46,861 nt of DNA from positions 22,724 to 69,584 of the forward strand of contig NZ_AOJG01000013.1 in NCBI RefSeq assembly GCF_000337375.1. The letters run 5' to 3'. The position numbers and the translations under genes are program-made. Shown here one piece after another: positions 15,501 to 23,190 of the stretch (its first letter is position 1; each line of letters opens with the position of its first letter). The notes under the pieces are model-generated. The model was not told where the DNA came from, searched no databases, and saw nothing but the letters and a program-made list of their open reading frames with translations. The DNA is from Halorubrum lipolyticum DSM 21995 (lineage in GTDB: Archaea > Halobacteriota > Halobacteria > Halobacteriales > Haloferacaceae).

Positions 15501-18412
15501 AACGTCGAGAGGAGCACCTCGCGCTGGCCCTCGTCGACCGCGGCGGCGTCGCCGTCGGTCACGCCGCCGGCCTGCACGTGGCCGACGGTCTGGAAGTCGG
15601 AGTCGGAGAACCACGCGTGGTCGGCGAACGTCGCCGAGTGGATGCCGAAGCTGTCGCCCACGTCACCCACGCCCTCGAACAGCGGGCTGTCCTCGACGAT
15701 CTCCATCTCGGGGTTCGGCGAGGTGAAGCTGTCGCTGGTCGAGGCGGGGTCGCCGAGTGCGCTCGACCGCGCGGGGACGGCGTTACTGGAGCTGCCCCAC
15801 TGGTCGAGCCAGACGACGCCGGTCGAAGCGCCCTCGGTGTGCGTCTTGAGGTCCTCGACGTGCGTCTCGTCGATGTTCTGCACGACGTACGCCTGGTGCT
15901 CTCCGCTCTCCGCGGCGTCGACGGCCTCGCTGCCGGTGAGCAGCGAGATCTCGTACGAGGCCGGGAGCTGCGCGTCGAGCCGGTCGACGACATCGTCACC
16001 GTCGGAGCCGTCGTCGACGACGGCGATCGGCGTGTACTCCGCGAACACCTCGGTCGGGCCGGTGGTCACCGAGACCGTGTCGCCCGCGCCCGAGAACGTG
16101 TGGTCGAGGCCGAGTTCGCCCTCGGTGTTCGACTGCGTCGTGACGGTGAGCGTCGCGGTGCCGGTGAGGTCACCGACGTCGACGTCCTCGCCCTCCTCAA
16201 TCTCGTCGCCGTTGAGCTCCAGCGTGAGGTCGCCCTCGTAGCTGCCGTCGCGCTCGACGGCGTACGTCTCCAGGTTGGCGACGTTCACCGCGATCTCGAA
16301 GGACTCGCCGCCCTCGACCGCGGAGGGCTGGCCGTCGACGAGTTCGACGCCGAGCGCGTCCGAGAGCGTGAAGTTCTGCTCGACGAACGTCTCGTTGTCC
16401 GGGACCGAGACGCTCTCGCTGGTCTCCTCGTAGCCGAATCCGCCGGCGGTCACCGTGTAGTTGCCGGGCGGCGAGAGCGTCGTGTACTCGCCGTCGGCGT
16501 CGGTCTCGGCGGAGAAGCCGTTCTCCTCGACTTCGACCAGCGCGCCCTCGACGGGCTCGCCGTCGCTGTCGGTCACCGTGCCGGTGACGCCGCTGTCGAG
16601 CGCGACCTGATCGGTCGCGGCCGCGACGTCGATGATGCCGTGGCCGTACCGGTCGTCCGGAGTGCCCGGAGGCTCGGGAGCGTCGTCCGGCTTCCAGGCG
16701 GTCTCCTCCATCGTCTCCATGGCGGTCTCGCGGTCGAGGTCGCCCGCGGCCGACAGCATCAGCGCGAAGGCGCCGGCCTTGTGGGGCGCCGACATCGACG
16801 TGCCGGAGTAGGTGCCGTCGTAGCCGCCGTCGGGCACCGAACTCAGCACGTCCACGCCGGGCGCGGCCGCGTTCGGCACGACGTACTCGTCTGGCCAGTA
16901 GTCGGGCGCATCGCTTCCCCAGTCGGCGTCCGTGTCGACGGTCTCCCCGCTGGAGAAGGAGGCCACGTCGGCGTTCTCGTCGACCGCACCGCTCGCGAAG
17001 TTCGGGTAGACGTTACCCGGCGAGCCGGTCGTGCCCTGCCCGGAGTTGCCGGCCGACGCGACGAGGATGACGCCCGCGTCGCGGGCGTTCTCGGACGGCT
17101 CGACCATGTCGGTGGTGTAGCCGGACGCGCCGAGGCTCATCGAGATGATGTCGACGCCCGCGGTGTCGACGGCCCACTCCATTCCGGCCGCGACCTGCAC
17201 GAAGGAGCCGGAGCCGCCGGGGATGACCATTCCGTGGTACAGCTCGACGTCGGGCGCGACGCCGAAGGTCGGGACGTCACCGGCGGGGTCCTCGGCACCG
17301 GCGATGGTCCCGCTCGTGTGGGTCCCGTGGCCGCTGGCGTCCTGGGGCTCGGAGTCGATCGGGTTGCCGTCGGAGTCCCACTCCTGCCAGTGCTCGTCGT
17401 CGAGCTCCGGTAGGTCAGGGTGCGAGTCGTCCATTCCCGTATCGAGCACCGCGACCTCGACGCCCTCGCCCTGGGTGTTGTGCTGGTCCCAGACCTCGGT
17501 GGCGTTGATCATGTCGAGCCCGTACGTGGTGTCCCAGTCCTCCGCCTGCATCGAGGACGGGGCCACGGGCTCGGAGTCGGACTCGTCGGTCGTCGACTCA
17601 GTAGACGAGGCGGACTCGTTCGTCGGCGCCGACTCGTTGTTGGCGGAGTCGTCCGTCGAGTTGGAGTCGTCCGTCGAGTTGGAGTCGTCCGTCGAGTTGG
17701 AGTCGTCCGTCGAGTTGGAGTCGTCCGTCGAGTTGGAGTCGTCCGTCGAGTTGGAGTCGTCCGTCGAGTCGGAGTCGTCCGTCGAGTTGGAGTCGTCCGT
17801 CGAGTCGGAGTCGTCCGTCGAGTTGGAGTCGCCGTCGCTCGAGTTCGCGTCCTCCCCGTCGGTCTGTGAGATCTCCACTTCGAAGTTGTGGTGGAGGCGT
17901 TCGACCCCCTGCGTGGCCGCGATCTCGTCCATCGAGATCCGGTCGGGGTCAACTTCGAGCAGTACGGCGTTGCTGATCCAGAGCTGCTTTTTCAGCTCCA
18001 CGTGCTCGGTCGACTCCGCGAACCGAACGACGTCCTGCTGGGTCTGCGCGGCGTGGGACTTCAGGGCGTTGACCGTCGCCTCCTGTCCCTGAACGTCGCT
18101 CGTGTCAGCGGGGTCGAGCCTGACGACGACGTCGACCGTCTCGTCGCCGTTCGCCGTCTCGAAGAGCCGTTCCAGCTCGGGGTCTATCTCGACGTCGTCC
18201 GGGCTCTGCTGTTCGTAAAGCCCGTCGTCAGTCGTCGGCTGTACCTCTTGATCGAACTGTTCGACGTTCTCGACGGCTTCCCCGTCGAGATCCATCTGCG
18301 CCTCGCCGCCGTCGGCGGCCACGGACGCGCCCGCGACGGGCGCAAACATGGATACTACCATGAAGACCGTGAAGAGCACGGCGAGAGGCTTCTTCAATGA
18401 GTGTTCTGTCAT
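12581..18412 (-). CDS. Giant secreted subtilisin-like (S8) protease with beta-helix and duplicated C-terminal domains
   Basis: A 1943-aa exported protein. Domains: Sec signal (about 1-30); propeptide-like region (about 85-185); a linker of eleven [N/D]STDDS hexapeptides (about 190-256); S8 peptidase (about 300-610) with Asp324 (VLDTGMDDSHPDL), His362 (GHGTHTSGT) and Ser539 (GTSMSAPHKAG); a carboxypeptidase-regulatory-like beta sandwich (about 615-690); a Rossmann-like domain A (about 795-996); a right-handed beta-helix (about 1135-1455, opening VETIQEAVDLAPDGAEIHVT); a W-rich domain with HHGWNLVSP and NPFGGYWAF; and domain B (about 1687-1905), homologous to A. The end has no membrane helix or sorting signal. 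It probably acts at or outside the S-layer; substrates are unknown. It leads an operon with the anchored protein downstream. Confidence 0.9.
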   Translation of the reverse strand: MTEHSLKKPLAVLFTVFMVVSMFAPVAGASVAADGGEAQMDLDGEAVENVEQFDQEVQPTTDDGLYEQQSPDDVEIDPELERLFETANGDETVDVVVRLDPADTSDVQGQEATVNALKSHAAQTQQDVVRFAESTEHVELKKQLWISNAVLLEVDPDRISMDEIAATQGVERLHHNFEVEISQTDGEDANSSDGDSNSTDDSDSTDDSNSTDDSDSTDDSNSTDDSNSTDDSNSTDDSNSTDDSNSTDDSNSTDDSANNESAPTNESASSTESTTDESDSEPVAPSSMQAEDWDTTYGLDMINATEVWDQHNTQGEGVEVAVLDTGMDDSHPDLPELDDEHWQEWDSDGNPIDSEPQDASGHGTHTSGTIAGAEDPAGDVPTFGVAPDVELYHGMVIPGGSGSFVQVAAGMEWAVDTAGVDIISMSLGASGYTTDMVEPSENARDAGVILVASAGNSGQGTTGSPGNVYPNFASGAVDENADVASFSSGETVDTDADWGSDAPDYWPDEYVVPNAAAPGVDVLSSVPDGGYDGTYSGTSMSAPHKAGAFALMLSAAGDLDRETAMETMEETAWKPDDAPEPPGTPDDRYGHGIIDVAAATDQVALDSGVTGTVTDSDGEPVEGALVEVEENGFSAETDADGEYTTLSPPGNYTVTAGGFGYEETSESVSVPDNETFVEQNFTLSDALGVELVDGQPSAVEGGESFEIAVNVANLETYAVERDGSYEGDLTLELNGDEIEEGEDVDVGDLTGTATLTVTTQSNTEGELGLDHTFSGAGDTVSVTTGPTEVFAEYTPIAVVDDGSDGDDVVDRLDAQLPASYEISLLTGSEAVDAAESGEHQAYVVQNIDETHVEDLKTHTEGASTGVVWLDQWGSSSNAVPARSSALGDPASTSDSFTSPNPEMEIVEDSPLFEGVGDVGDSFGIHSATFADHAWFSDSDFQTVGHVQAGGVTDGDAAAVDEGQREVLLSTFGSSGFVDSGDYSTEADMVLANSAQWAAQTPPVIMNEGQPEWAGSGDMVETEFAVDDLYMVKTELADDSTADQSELSLYHGSEDGNNAWGEWRVYPDLMNDEEYPVLVESQEDTVGSVTLETTFAFLEDGESAPQDPSEVPEENMMEITISTGPTAVYDKPLTVGDGEDVETIQEAVDLAPDGAEIHVTEGTYEETVSVEDTRNLTITGDNATIAPPSSDGSHAHASIAANGTHFEGFDFETPEGLAGVGVSASDVTVDDVSVTGASDAVHVDDGGNVEISNVSASGAAGAGVHAVASAHVEVHDLEVSDSAYGVHAADSTDVTVDSPTVVNVSDGVMAEGTETLHVTDAHVDGAGEAGIAAVDSAGVDVTDATVTDATYGVHVDGGAVGNLTDNAVEESEYGVVAEGGADVGHAAENEIANATTGFMFAGAGTSGEFAMNDVSAETGVVASGVGDDLTFHFNDLEMTDTAIAQEGSPFDAPLNWFGEDGPRANNGIDGDVRYSPFLTSPADEVDTNTTELAVDMAMEANNTYTVGVPATTSQTVDEVFQDDFEGAIYGYDAEGGEWTMLSGNDSVSALSAMLVVAEEDTHVTLNFQHDDEAVTPGSEDLHHGWNLVSPSAYDHADDAFTEEISGETYQVDNWMQANEHADGHLGEHMVGDEYVNPFGGYWAFVPAEDAEYTLSANLHINPTMDDYYRDLGLVGGEDPGDDPGEPEDVSVAVVDETDFHEGAIADTLSDELDDDTYTTVDTLTADELLDEMDQYDVFVVQRIGSDSLQSDFEDALADDQGVVYLDSYQGASSEGYADGVLRLNNVREDPSERDSVSLDADGEPVEVDIQTSHPIFDGVGSEGESVAVVDSGTTWGAWFDGYGGQVVGHSDFSPSDEGEFEGPGVAVDEDRNEVLNTAIAMDYFHDNPDDYTEEGLTLFANSVEEAASMAAADAAAGDEATEEEEAEQSIEVESGTTAVAGVGA
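17646..17843 (-). repeat. 18-bp minisatellite encoding (N/D)STDDS repeats
   Basis: About eleven tandem 18-bp units, on the plus strand gagtcgtccgtcgagttg with gttg/gtcg variants. They encode NSTDDS (nine) or DSTDDS (two) within the subtilase linker. Each N-S-T is an N-glycosylation sequon, so the array offers about nine closely spaced sites. Near-identical units at DNA level imply recent expansion or ongoing homogenisation. It is coding, has no spacers and is not a CRISPR. Confidence 0.9.
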
Positions 18413-18895
18413 GAATTCTCGCTACTGCAGGGTTTGACCTCCACGCACGGAGGTGAGCGACACATGCGCCGAACCACCCGTAGTTATTGGCTGAATGACG
18501 TGTGGAAACGAGTCACAACCATCACCGCAACGGCGGATTTCCGGCTGCGAACGGCGCGTAACGCGATGTTACTGTTCGTACGGGTGGTATTCCCACGAAA
18601 TAGAATACCGTGAGAGACGGGCTGACCCATCTGATCGAGGCGGGTGAAACCCGAACGGCAGCCAATATATAAGAATCAATATATTTCTGACGCAGCCATA
18701 ATAAACAGATATCCACTCTATCTGCCAGATTCGAACAATAATGGCCAGATCAGTCAAAATCCGGTGTGTCCGCGATATACGTCTGATTGAGAGGAATCGA
18801 GCGGTCGCAATCAATTTATACCTTCTCGAAAAATCCCGTTAATAAGAAGTTCAGATTGAGAAACATATTTATGATCTCAAACGAATTAGGCTCTC
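18413..18895. promoter_or_regulatory. AT-rich divergent promoter region between subtilase and DUF7344 gene
   Basis: A 483-bp stretch without a convincing gene. The right half (about 18660-18895) is strikingly AT-rich against its surroundings. It contains an inverted repeat AATATAT (18664-18670) / ATATATT (18679-18685) around an 8-nt spacer, and several TATA-like runs (atttatac near 18815, catatttatg near 18866). The box near 18866 is about 28 bp before the DUF7344 ATG. On the other strand a possible TATA (aataact near 18485) would give the subtilase a leader of about 45 nt. A small ACCTCC/GGAGGT hairpin lies near 18437-18455. Confidence 0.55.
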
Positions 18896-19624
18896 ATGGT
18901 TTCCAGTTCCTCCCCCTCGTCCAACGCTGAAAAGAACGGACACGGGTCGGCTGACGACGGAGCGGTCTCGGTGTCGTCGACGGGTAACGCGTCACCGGAG
19001 ACCGGGAACGGATCGCCGGACGGCGCCGGGAGATCGCCAGCGAGCGAGCAGCGGCTCGCGGACGGCGACGGCGAGCGAGAGGAACTAAACGCGACGGAGG
19101 TCATCGACATCCTCAGCAACGAGCGGCGGCGGCTCCTGTGGCACTACCTGAGCGAGGAATCGCCGGAAGCGTCGCTCGGAGACGCCTCTCAGCAGATCGC
19201 CGCGTGGGAGAACGGGACGACCGTCGGGGAGGTCGAGTACGGCGAACGGAAGAGCGTCTACACGTCGCTCCACCAGTTCCACTGCCCGAAGATGGACGAG
19301 GCGGGACTCGTCGAGTTCGACAAGCGCGACTCGGTCGTCCGGCGGGTCTCGGAGCAGCCCGACGAGTTCGTCGTCGAGGTGGAGACGAACGGCGAGGGCG
19401 CCCTCGTGACGAGCCTCGTCGCGCTCGCGCTCTCCGCCGGGATCATCGTGGGCGCGTGGGCGCTCGATCTCCCGGTGTTCGGCGATCTCACGCTCCCCGC
19501 CGCCCTGCTCGCGATGGGGATCGGTGCGGCGCCGGCGGTGTTCGTGTACGGCCACCTCACGCGGACGAACCGCGATATCACCCTCCCGGACGCGCTGAGC
19601 CGCCTCGACAACTTCGACACGTGA
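18896..19624 (+). CDS. DUF7344-type wHTH protein with C-terminal membrane helices
   Basis: A 242-aa protein. The first 60 residues are polar and Ser/Gly/Asp-rich. A winged-helix domain follows (about 64-155) with EVIDILSNERRRLLWHYLS, VGEVEYGERKSVYTSLHQFH and LVEFDKRDSVVRRV, typical of the haloarchaeal DUF7344 family. Two membrane helices come next (about 178-218: ALALSAGIIVGAWAL and PAALLAMGIGAAPAVFVYG). The layout suggests a membrane-tethered DNA-binding regulator. It is divergent from the giant subtilase over an AT-rich spacer, so control of that surface operon is a reasonable guess but is not shown. Confidence 0.82.
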   Translation: MVSSSSPSSNAEKNGHGSADDGAVSVSSTGNASPETGNGSPDGAGRSPASEQRLADGDGEREELNATEVIDILSNERRRLLWHYLSEESPEASLGDASQQIAAWENGTTVGEVEYGERKSVYTSLHQFHCPKMDEAGLVEFDKRDSVVRRVSEQPDEFVVEVETNGEGALVTSLVALALSAGIIVGAWALDLPVFGDLTLPAALLAMGIGAAPAVFVYGHLTRTNRDITLPDALSRLDNFDT

Positions 19625-19761
19625 ACCGCCACAGCAGTTAGGTCGTTTCGCCGCGTAGCACGGTTATCACCGTACTCCGCCTCCTCCGCCTGACGGCGCC
19701 GACCGACTTCGCCGACTGGTACGCCGCCAGCCGCGCATACACACGCCACGTCGCCGAGGGA

Positions 19762-20391
19762 ATGGGGTTCGAGGGGGTCGACGCGCTCGACGGGGCGCGG
19801 ATCGCGGCCGATCTCCGCGAGGACCCCTCGACGCTGTCGCCGTCGGCGGCCCGCTCCGTCGCGGCGACGCTGCTCGCCGACGGGCGGTTCTCCGAGCCGT
19901 ACTGCGAGTGGCTCCCGACGTGGTACGAGCTCGGCCTGATCGCGCCGGTCCGATACGGGGAGTGGCGGCTCCGACGCGTCGCGGCCGAGGTCGCGGACGC
20001 CGCAAACGTGACCGTGACCGCGCCACGGTTCTCCCGGCCGCGAGACGTGACCGTCGACGGGAGACCGGCGCTCGCCCGCGTTTCCGGCTTCCGCGAACGG
20101 TTCCTGCTCGCCGACGCGCTGTTGCATCTGGAGTGGTTCGAACACGCCGCGGCCGCCGACGGCGTCGAGGTCCCGGCGGCGCTCGTCGACCGAACCCGCG
20201 AGGAGTCGCTGTCGTACTACGGCGGCGACCGCGATCGGCTCTCCGAGCCCGTGCGGCGCTTCCAGCGGCTGCTGTTCGCCGACGACGCGTGGGTCCGCCG
20301 AGTGGACGAGAGCTACCGGCTCGACAGCCGCCTGTTCGGTCTCTGGGAGCGGCTCCTGCGTGCGGAGCGGGAGCGGCTCGCATCGGCGTGA
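19762..20391 (+). CDS. Haloarchaeal protein of unknown function
   Basis: A 209-aa protein counted from the first usable ATG. It is alpha-rich, with AADLREDPSTLSPSAARSVA, CEWLPTWYELGL, RRFQRLLFADDAWVRRVDES and LFGLWERLL; no catalytic motif or membrane span is obvious. The same frame continues upstream without a stop to 19642 and reads as coding back to about 19663 (VITVLRLLRLTAPTDFADWY). It has no ATG, GTG or TTG there, and a TATA-like agttaggt sits about 27 bp before an ATC codon at 19666. The true start may therefore be non-canonical, or a start codon has been lost. I do not recognise the family. Confidence 0.7.
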   Translation: MGFEGVDALDGARIAADLREDPSTLSPSAARSVAATLLADGRFSEPYCEWLPTWYELGLIAPVRYGEWRLRRVAAEVADAANVTVTAPRFSRPRDVTVDGRPALARVSGFRERFLLADALLHLEWFEHAAAADGVEVPAALVDRTREESLSYYGGDRDRLSEPVRRFQRLLFADDAWVRRVDESYRLDSRLFGLWERLLRAERERLASA

Positions 20392-20760
20392 CCGACGGGG
20401 CCGACGACGGGTCGCACCGACTGACTGTTACAACACCTGTAACACGTGATCAGTCGTGTGTGTGGATCGGGAGATAAGTATTCCAATGGACGGACCGTAC
20501 GGCCGTGTACGAGCCGTCGACCGGTTCGTCGTTCCCCGGAGCGCTTCGGCCCTCAACCACGTTTCTCGTCCCAGTGTCCGCGGCGGATGTCGGAACGACG
20601 CGGTTCCCCTCGATCGCGCGGAGTGTCGTCGGTCCAGAGACGACTTCGCCGGGTCAACGCCTCGAGTCGACGCGATCACTCGACCGCGAGTAATCTTTTA
20701 TTCACAGTTGCGCGTGCCGGAAGCTTCATACGTCGGCTCTCGGATCCATCGAGCATACGA
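20392..20760. promoter_or_regulatory. ppsA upstream region with dyad operator candidate
   Basis: A 369-bp gap. At 20426-20444 a perfect dyad TGTTAC-N7-GTAACA is followed by a TATA-like gataagtatt near 20471. A second TATA-like cttttattca at about 20693 would start ppsA transcription near 20722, giving a leader of about 38 nt. The sequence between is GC-rich, with only a frame running into ppsA in another phase, which I treat as chance. The dyad may serve ppsA at long range or an unrecognised short transcript. Confidence 0.45.
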
Positions 20761-23112
20761 ATGGCAGTACTCTGGCTCGAGGATGTCGACGCCGACGACG
20801 TCGGGACCGTCGGCGGGAAAGCGGCTTCGCTCGGTGAACTCATCGGTGCGGGACTCCCTGTTCCGCCGGGATTCACCGTCACCGCGGGGACGTACCGCGC
20901 GTTCATCGAAGAGGCGGGAATCGACGAGGAGCTGTTCGCCGCGGTCGACGTCGACCCAGAGGATTCCGCCGCGCTGCGAGCGGCCGAAGAGACCGCGGCT
21001 GAGCTGATCTTAGAGACGCCGCTTCCCGACGACGTTCGCGAGGAAATCGTCGACCGGTACCGGACGATGGGCGACGACGGCGACGAGGCGTTCGTCGCGG
21101 TGCGCTCGTCCGCGACCGCCGAGGACCTCCCTGACTCCTCGTTCGCCGGTCAGCAGGAGACGTTCCTCAACGTCCGCGAGCAGGACCTGATTCGGCGGGT
21201 GAAGGAGTGCTGGGCGTCGCTTTTCACCCAACGAGCGATCTACTACCGGCAGCAGCGGGGGTTCCCGCACGCCGACGTCGACATCGCGGTCGTCGTCCAG
21301 CGGATGGTCGACGCCGAGAAGTCGGGCGTGATGTTCACCAGCCACCCCTCGACCGGCGACCCGCAGATCACGATCGAGGCTGCGTGGGGCCTCGGTGAGG
21401 CGGTCGTCTCGGGCACCGTCTCGCCCGACAACTACGTGTACGACCGCGAGCGGGCCACCGTCGACGAGGTGACGGTCGCGGACAAGAAGGTGGAGATGGT
21501 CAAAGACTCCGAGACCGGCGAGACGGTCACGCTGGAGGTCGACGACGAACGACGGAACGCCAGAGTCCTCTCCGACGAGGAAATCGGGGAGCTCGTCGAG
21601 CTCGGCAAGCGCGTCGAGGACCACTACGGGACGCCACAGGACGTGGAGTGGGCGATATACGACGGCGAGATCTACATGCTGCAGTCCCGTCCGATCACGA
21701 CGATCCAAGAGGAGGCCGAGAGCGGGGGAGCGGCCGACGCGAGCGACGGCGCGGAGAGCACCGCCGGCAACGGCGGCACGGACGACGGCGCCACCGCGAA
21801 CAGCGGGAGCGATCGCGGCCTCGCGGACGACGCCGACGTGCTCGTCGACGGGCTCGGCGCCAGTCCGGGCGTCGTCTCCGGCACCGTCCGGATCGTGCAC
21901 AAGCTCGACCACCTCGACCAGGTACAGGAGGGCGACGTGATGGTCACCGAGATGACGATGCCCGACATGGTCCCCGCGATGAAACGCGCCGCCGGGATCG
22001 TCACGGACGAGGGGGGAATGACGAGCCACGCGGCGATCATCTCCCGGGAGCTCGGCGTTCCGGCGGTCGTCGGCACCGGAAACGGGACGCGGATCCTGAA
22101 CGACGGACAGAGCGTCACGCTCGACGGCGACAAGGGGACCATCCGCGCCGGCGCCGACGACGAGGCCGAGCCCGGCGAGGAGTTCGAACCCGTCGAGGCG
22201 GCGCGGCCGGAGACCCCCGTCAAGCCGATGACGGCGACGGAGGTGAAAGTGAACGTCTCGATCCCGGAGGCCGCCGAGCGCGCCGCGGCGACTGGCGCCG
22301 ACGGCGTCGGCCTGCTCCGGATCGAACACATGGTGCTGTCGCTCGGGAAGACCCCCGAGAAGTACATCGCGGAGCACGGCGCCCGCGCGTATCAGGACGA
22401 GCTCATCGAGGGCGTCCGGCAGGTCGCCGACGAGTTCTACCCCCGACCGGTCAGGGTCCGGACCATCGACGCGCCGACCGACGAGTTCCGAGAGCTGGAG
22501 GGCGGCGACGGCGAGCCGACCGAACACAACCCGATGCTCGGCTGGCGCGGGATCCGCCGGAGTCTCGACAAGCCCGAGCCGTTCCGGCAGGAGCTGGCGG
22601 CGTTCGCTCGGCTCTACGAGATGGGGTACGACAACCTCGAGGTGATGTTCCCCCTCGTCAACGACGCGAGCGACATCGAGGGGATCAAGCGACACATGCG
22701 CGAGTCCGGGATCGACCCCGAGACGCACCGGTGGGGCGTGATGATCGAGACGCCCGCGAGCGCGCTGCAGATCGAGGAGCTGGCGGCCGCCGGCATCGAC
22801 TTCGCCTCCTTCGGGACGAACGACCTCACGCAGTACACGCTGGCCGTCGACCGCAACAACGAGCACGTCGCCGACCGGTTCGACGAGCTCCACCCCGCGG
22901 TGTTACGGCTCATCGGTGACACGATCGAGACGTGCCGAGAGCTCGGCGTCGACACGAGCATCTGCGGGCAGGCCGGCTCGAAGCCCGAGATGGTCGAGTT
23001 CCTCGTCGAGGCGGGCGTCTCTTCCATCTCCGCGAACATCGACGCGGTCCGCGACGTGCAACACGAGGTGAAACGGACCGAACAGCGGCTCCTCCTCGAC
23101 TCGGTTCGCTGA
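20761..23112 (+). CDS. ppsA: Phosphoenolpyruvate synthase
   Basis: A 783-aa protein, the usual length. It converts pyruvate, ATP and water to PEP, AMP and phosphate in gluconeogenesis. Domains in order: ATP-grasp nucleotide-binding domain (about 1-320; GTVGGKAASLGELIGAG, RSSATAEDLPDSSFAGQQE); a Gly/Asp/Ser-rich linker (about 320-362); phosphohistidine swivelling domain (about 365-460) with His423 in GGMTSHAAIISRELGVPAVV; PEP/pyruvate TIM barrel (about 485-783) with LLRIEHM, RTIDAPTDEFR, GWRGIRRSL, and CGQAGSKPEMVEFL. The linker is longer and more acidic than in bacterial enzymes. The ATG at 20761 is chosen because the nucleotide-binding domain begins there; the frame extends upstream but is not protein-like. 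Confidence 0.96.
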   Translation: MAVLWLEDVDADDVGTVGGKAASLGELIGAGLPVPPGFTVTAGTYRAFIEEAGIDEELFAAVDVDPEDSAALRAAEETAAELILETPLPDDVREEIVDRYRTMGDDGDEAFVAVRSSATAEDLPDSSFAGQQETFLNVREQDLIRRVKECWASLFTQRAIYYRQQRGFPHADVDIAVVVQRMVDAEKSGVMFTSHPSTGDPQITIEAAWGLGEAVVSGTVSPDNYVYDRERATVDEVTVADKKVEMVKDSETGETVTLEVDDERRNARVLSDEEIGELVELGKRVEDHYGTPQDVEWAIYDGEIYMLQSRPITTIQEEAESGGAADASDGAESTAGNGGTDDGATANSGSDRGLADDADVLVDGLGASPGVVSGTVRIVHKLDHLDQVQEGDVMVTEMTMPDMVPAMKRAAGIVTDEGGMTSHAAIISRELGVPAVVGTGNGTRILNDGQSVTLDGDKGTIRAGADDEAEPGEEFEPVEAARPETPVKPMTATEVKVNVSIPEAAERAAATGADGVGLLRIEHMVLSLGKTPEKYIAEHGARAYQDELIEGVRQVADEFYPRPVRVRTIDAPTDEFRELEGGDGEPTEHNPMLGWRGIRRSLDKPEPFRQELAAFARLYEMGYDNLEVMFPLVNDASDIEGIKRHMRESGIDPETHRWGVMIETPASALQIEELAAAGIDFASFGTNDLTQYTLAVDRNNEHVADRFDELHPAVLRLIGDTIETCRELGVDTSICGQAGSKPEMVEFLVEAGVSSISANIDAVRDVQHEVKRTEQRLLLDSVR

Positions 23113-23190
23113 CGCGGTCGCAAGCGACTCGCTCGAGGGAGAGGCCCCGGAGCGGAACGGGTAAGACGCTCCGCGGTAACGTTCGGTCGA

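Noticed and set aside
12572-17413. A 1613-codon open frame on the plus strand, antisense to the subtilase
   Set aside because: It is a by-product of high GC and strong codon bias in the real gene; its product is Val/Arg/Asp-rich without motifs, while the opposite strand has a full S8 triad and domains.
17646-17843. Tandem repeats resembling a CRISPR array
   Set aside because: Units are 18 bp, contiguous without spacers, and encode NSTDDS in frame inside the subtilase.
18401-18613. A 70-codon plus-strand frame in the subtilase upstream region
   Set aside because: Its start lies within the subtilase signal sequence, its codon use is atypical, and no promoter at proper spacing or motif supports it.
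20456-20760. A plus-strand frame of about 100 codons before ppsA that runs on into it
   Set aside because: It overlaps ppsA in another phase, has mixed codon bias and no recognisable motif; chance is likelier.
21010-22893. A 627-codon antisense frame over ppsA
   Set aside because: Same GC-driven shadow effect; the PEP synthase motifs on the plus strand are complete.
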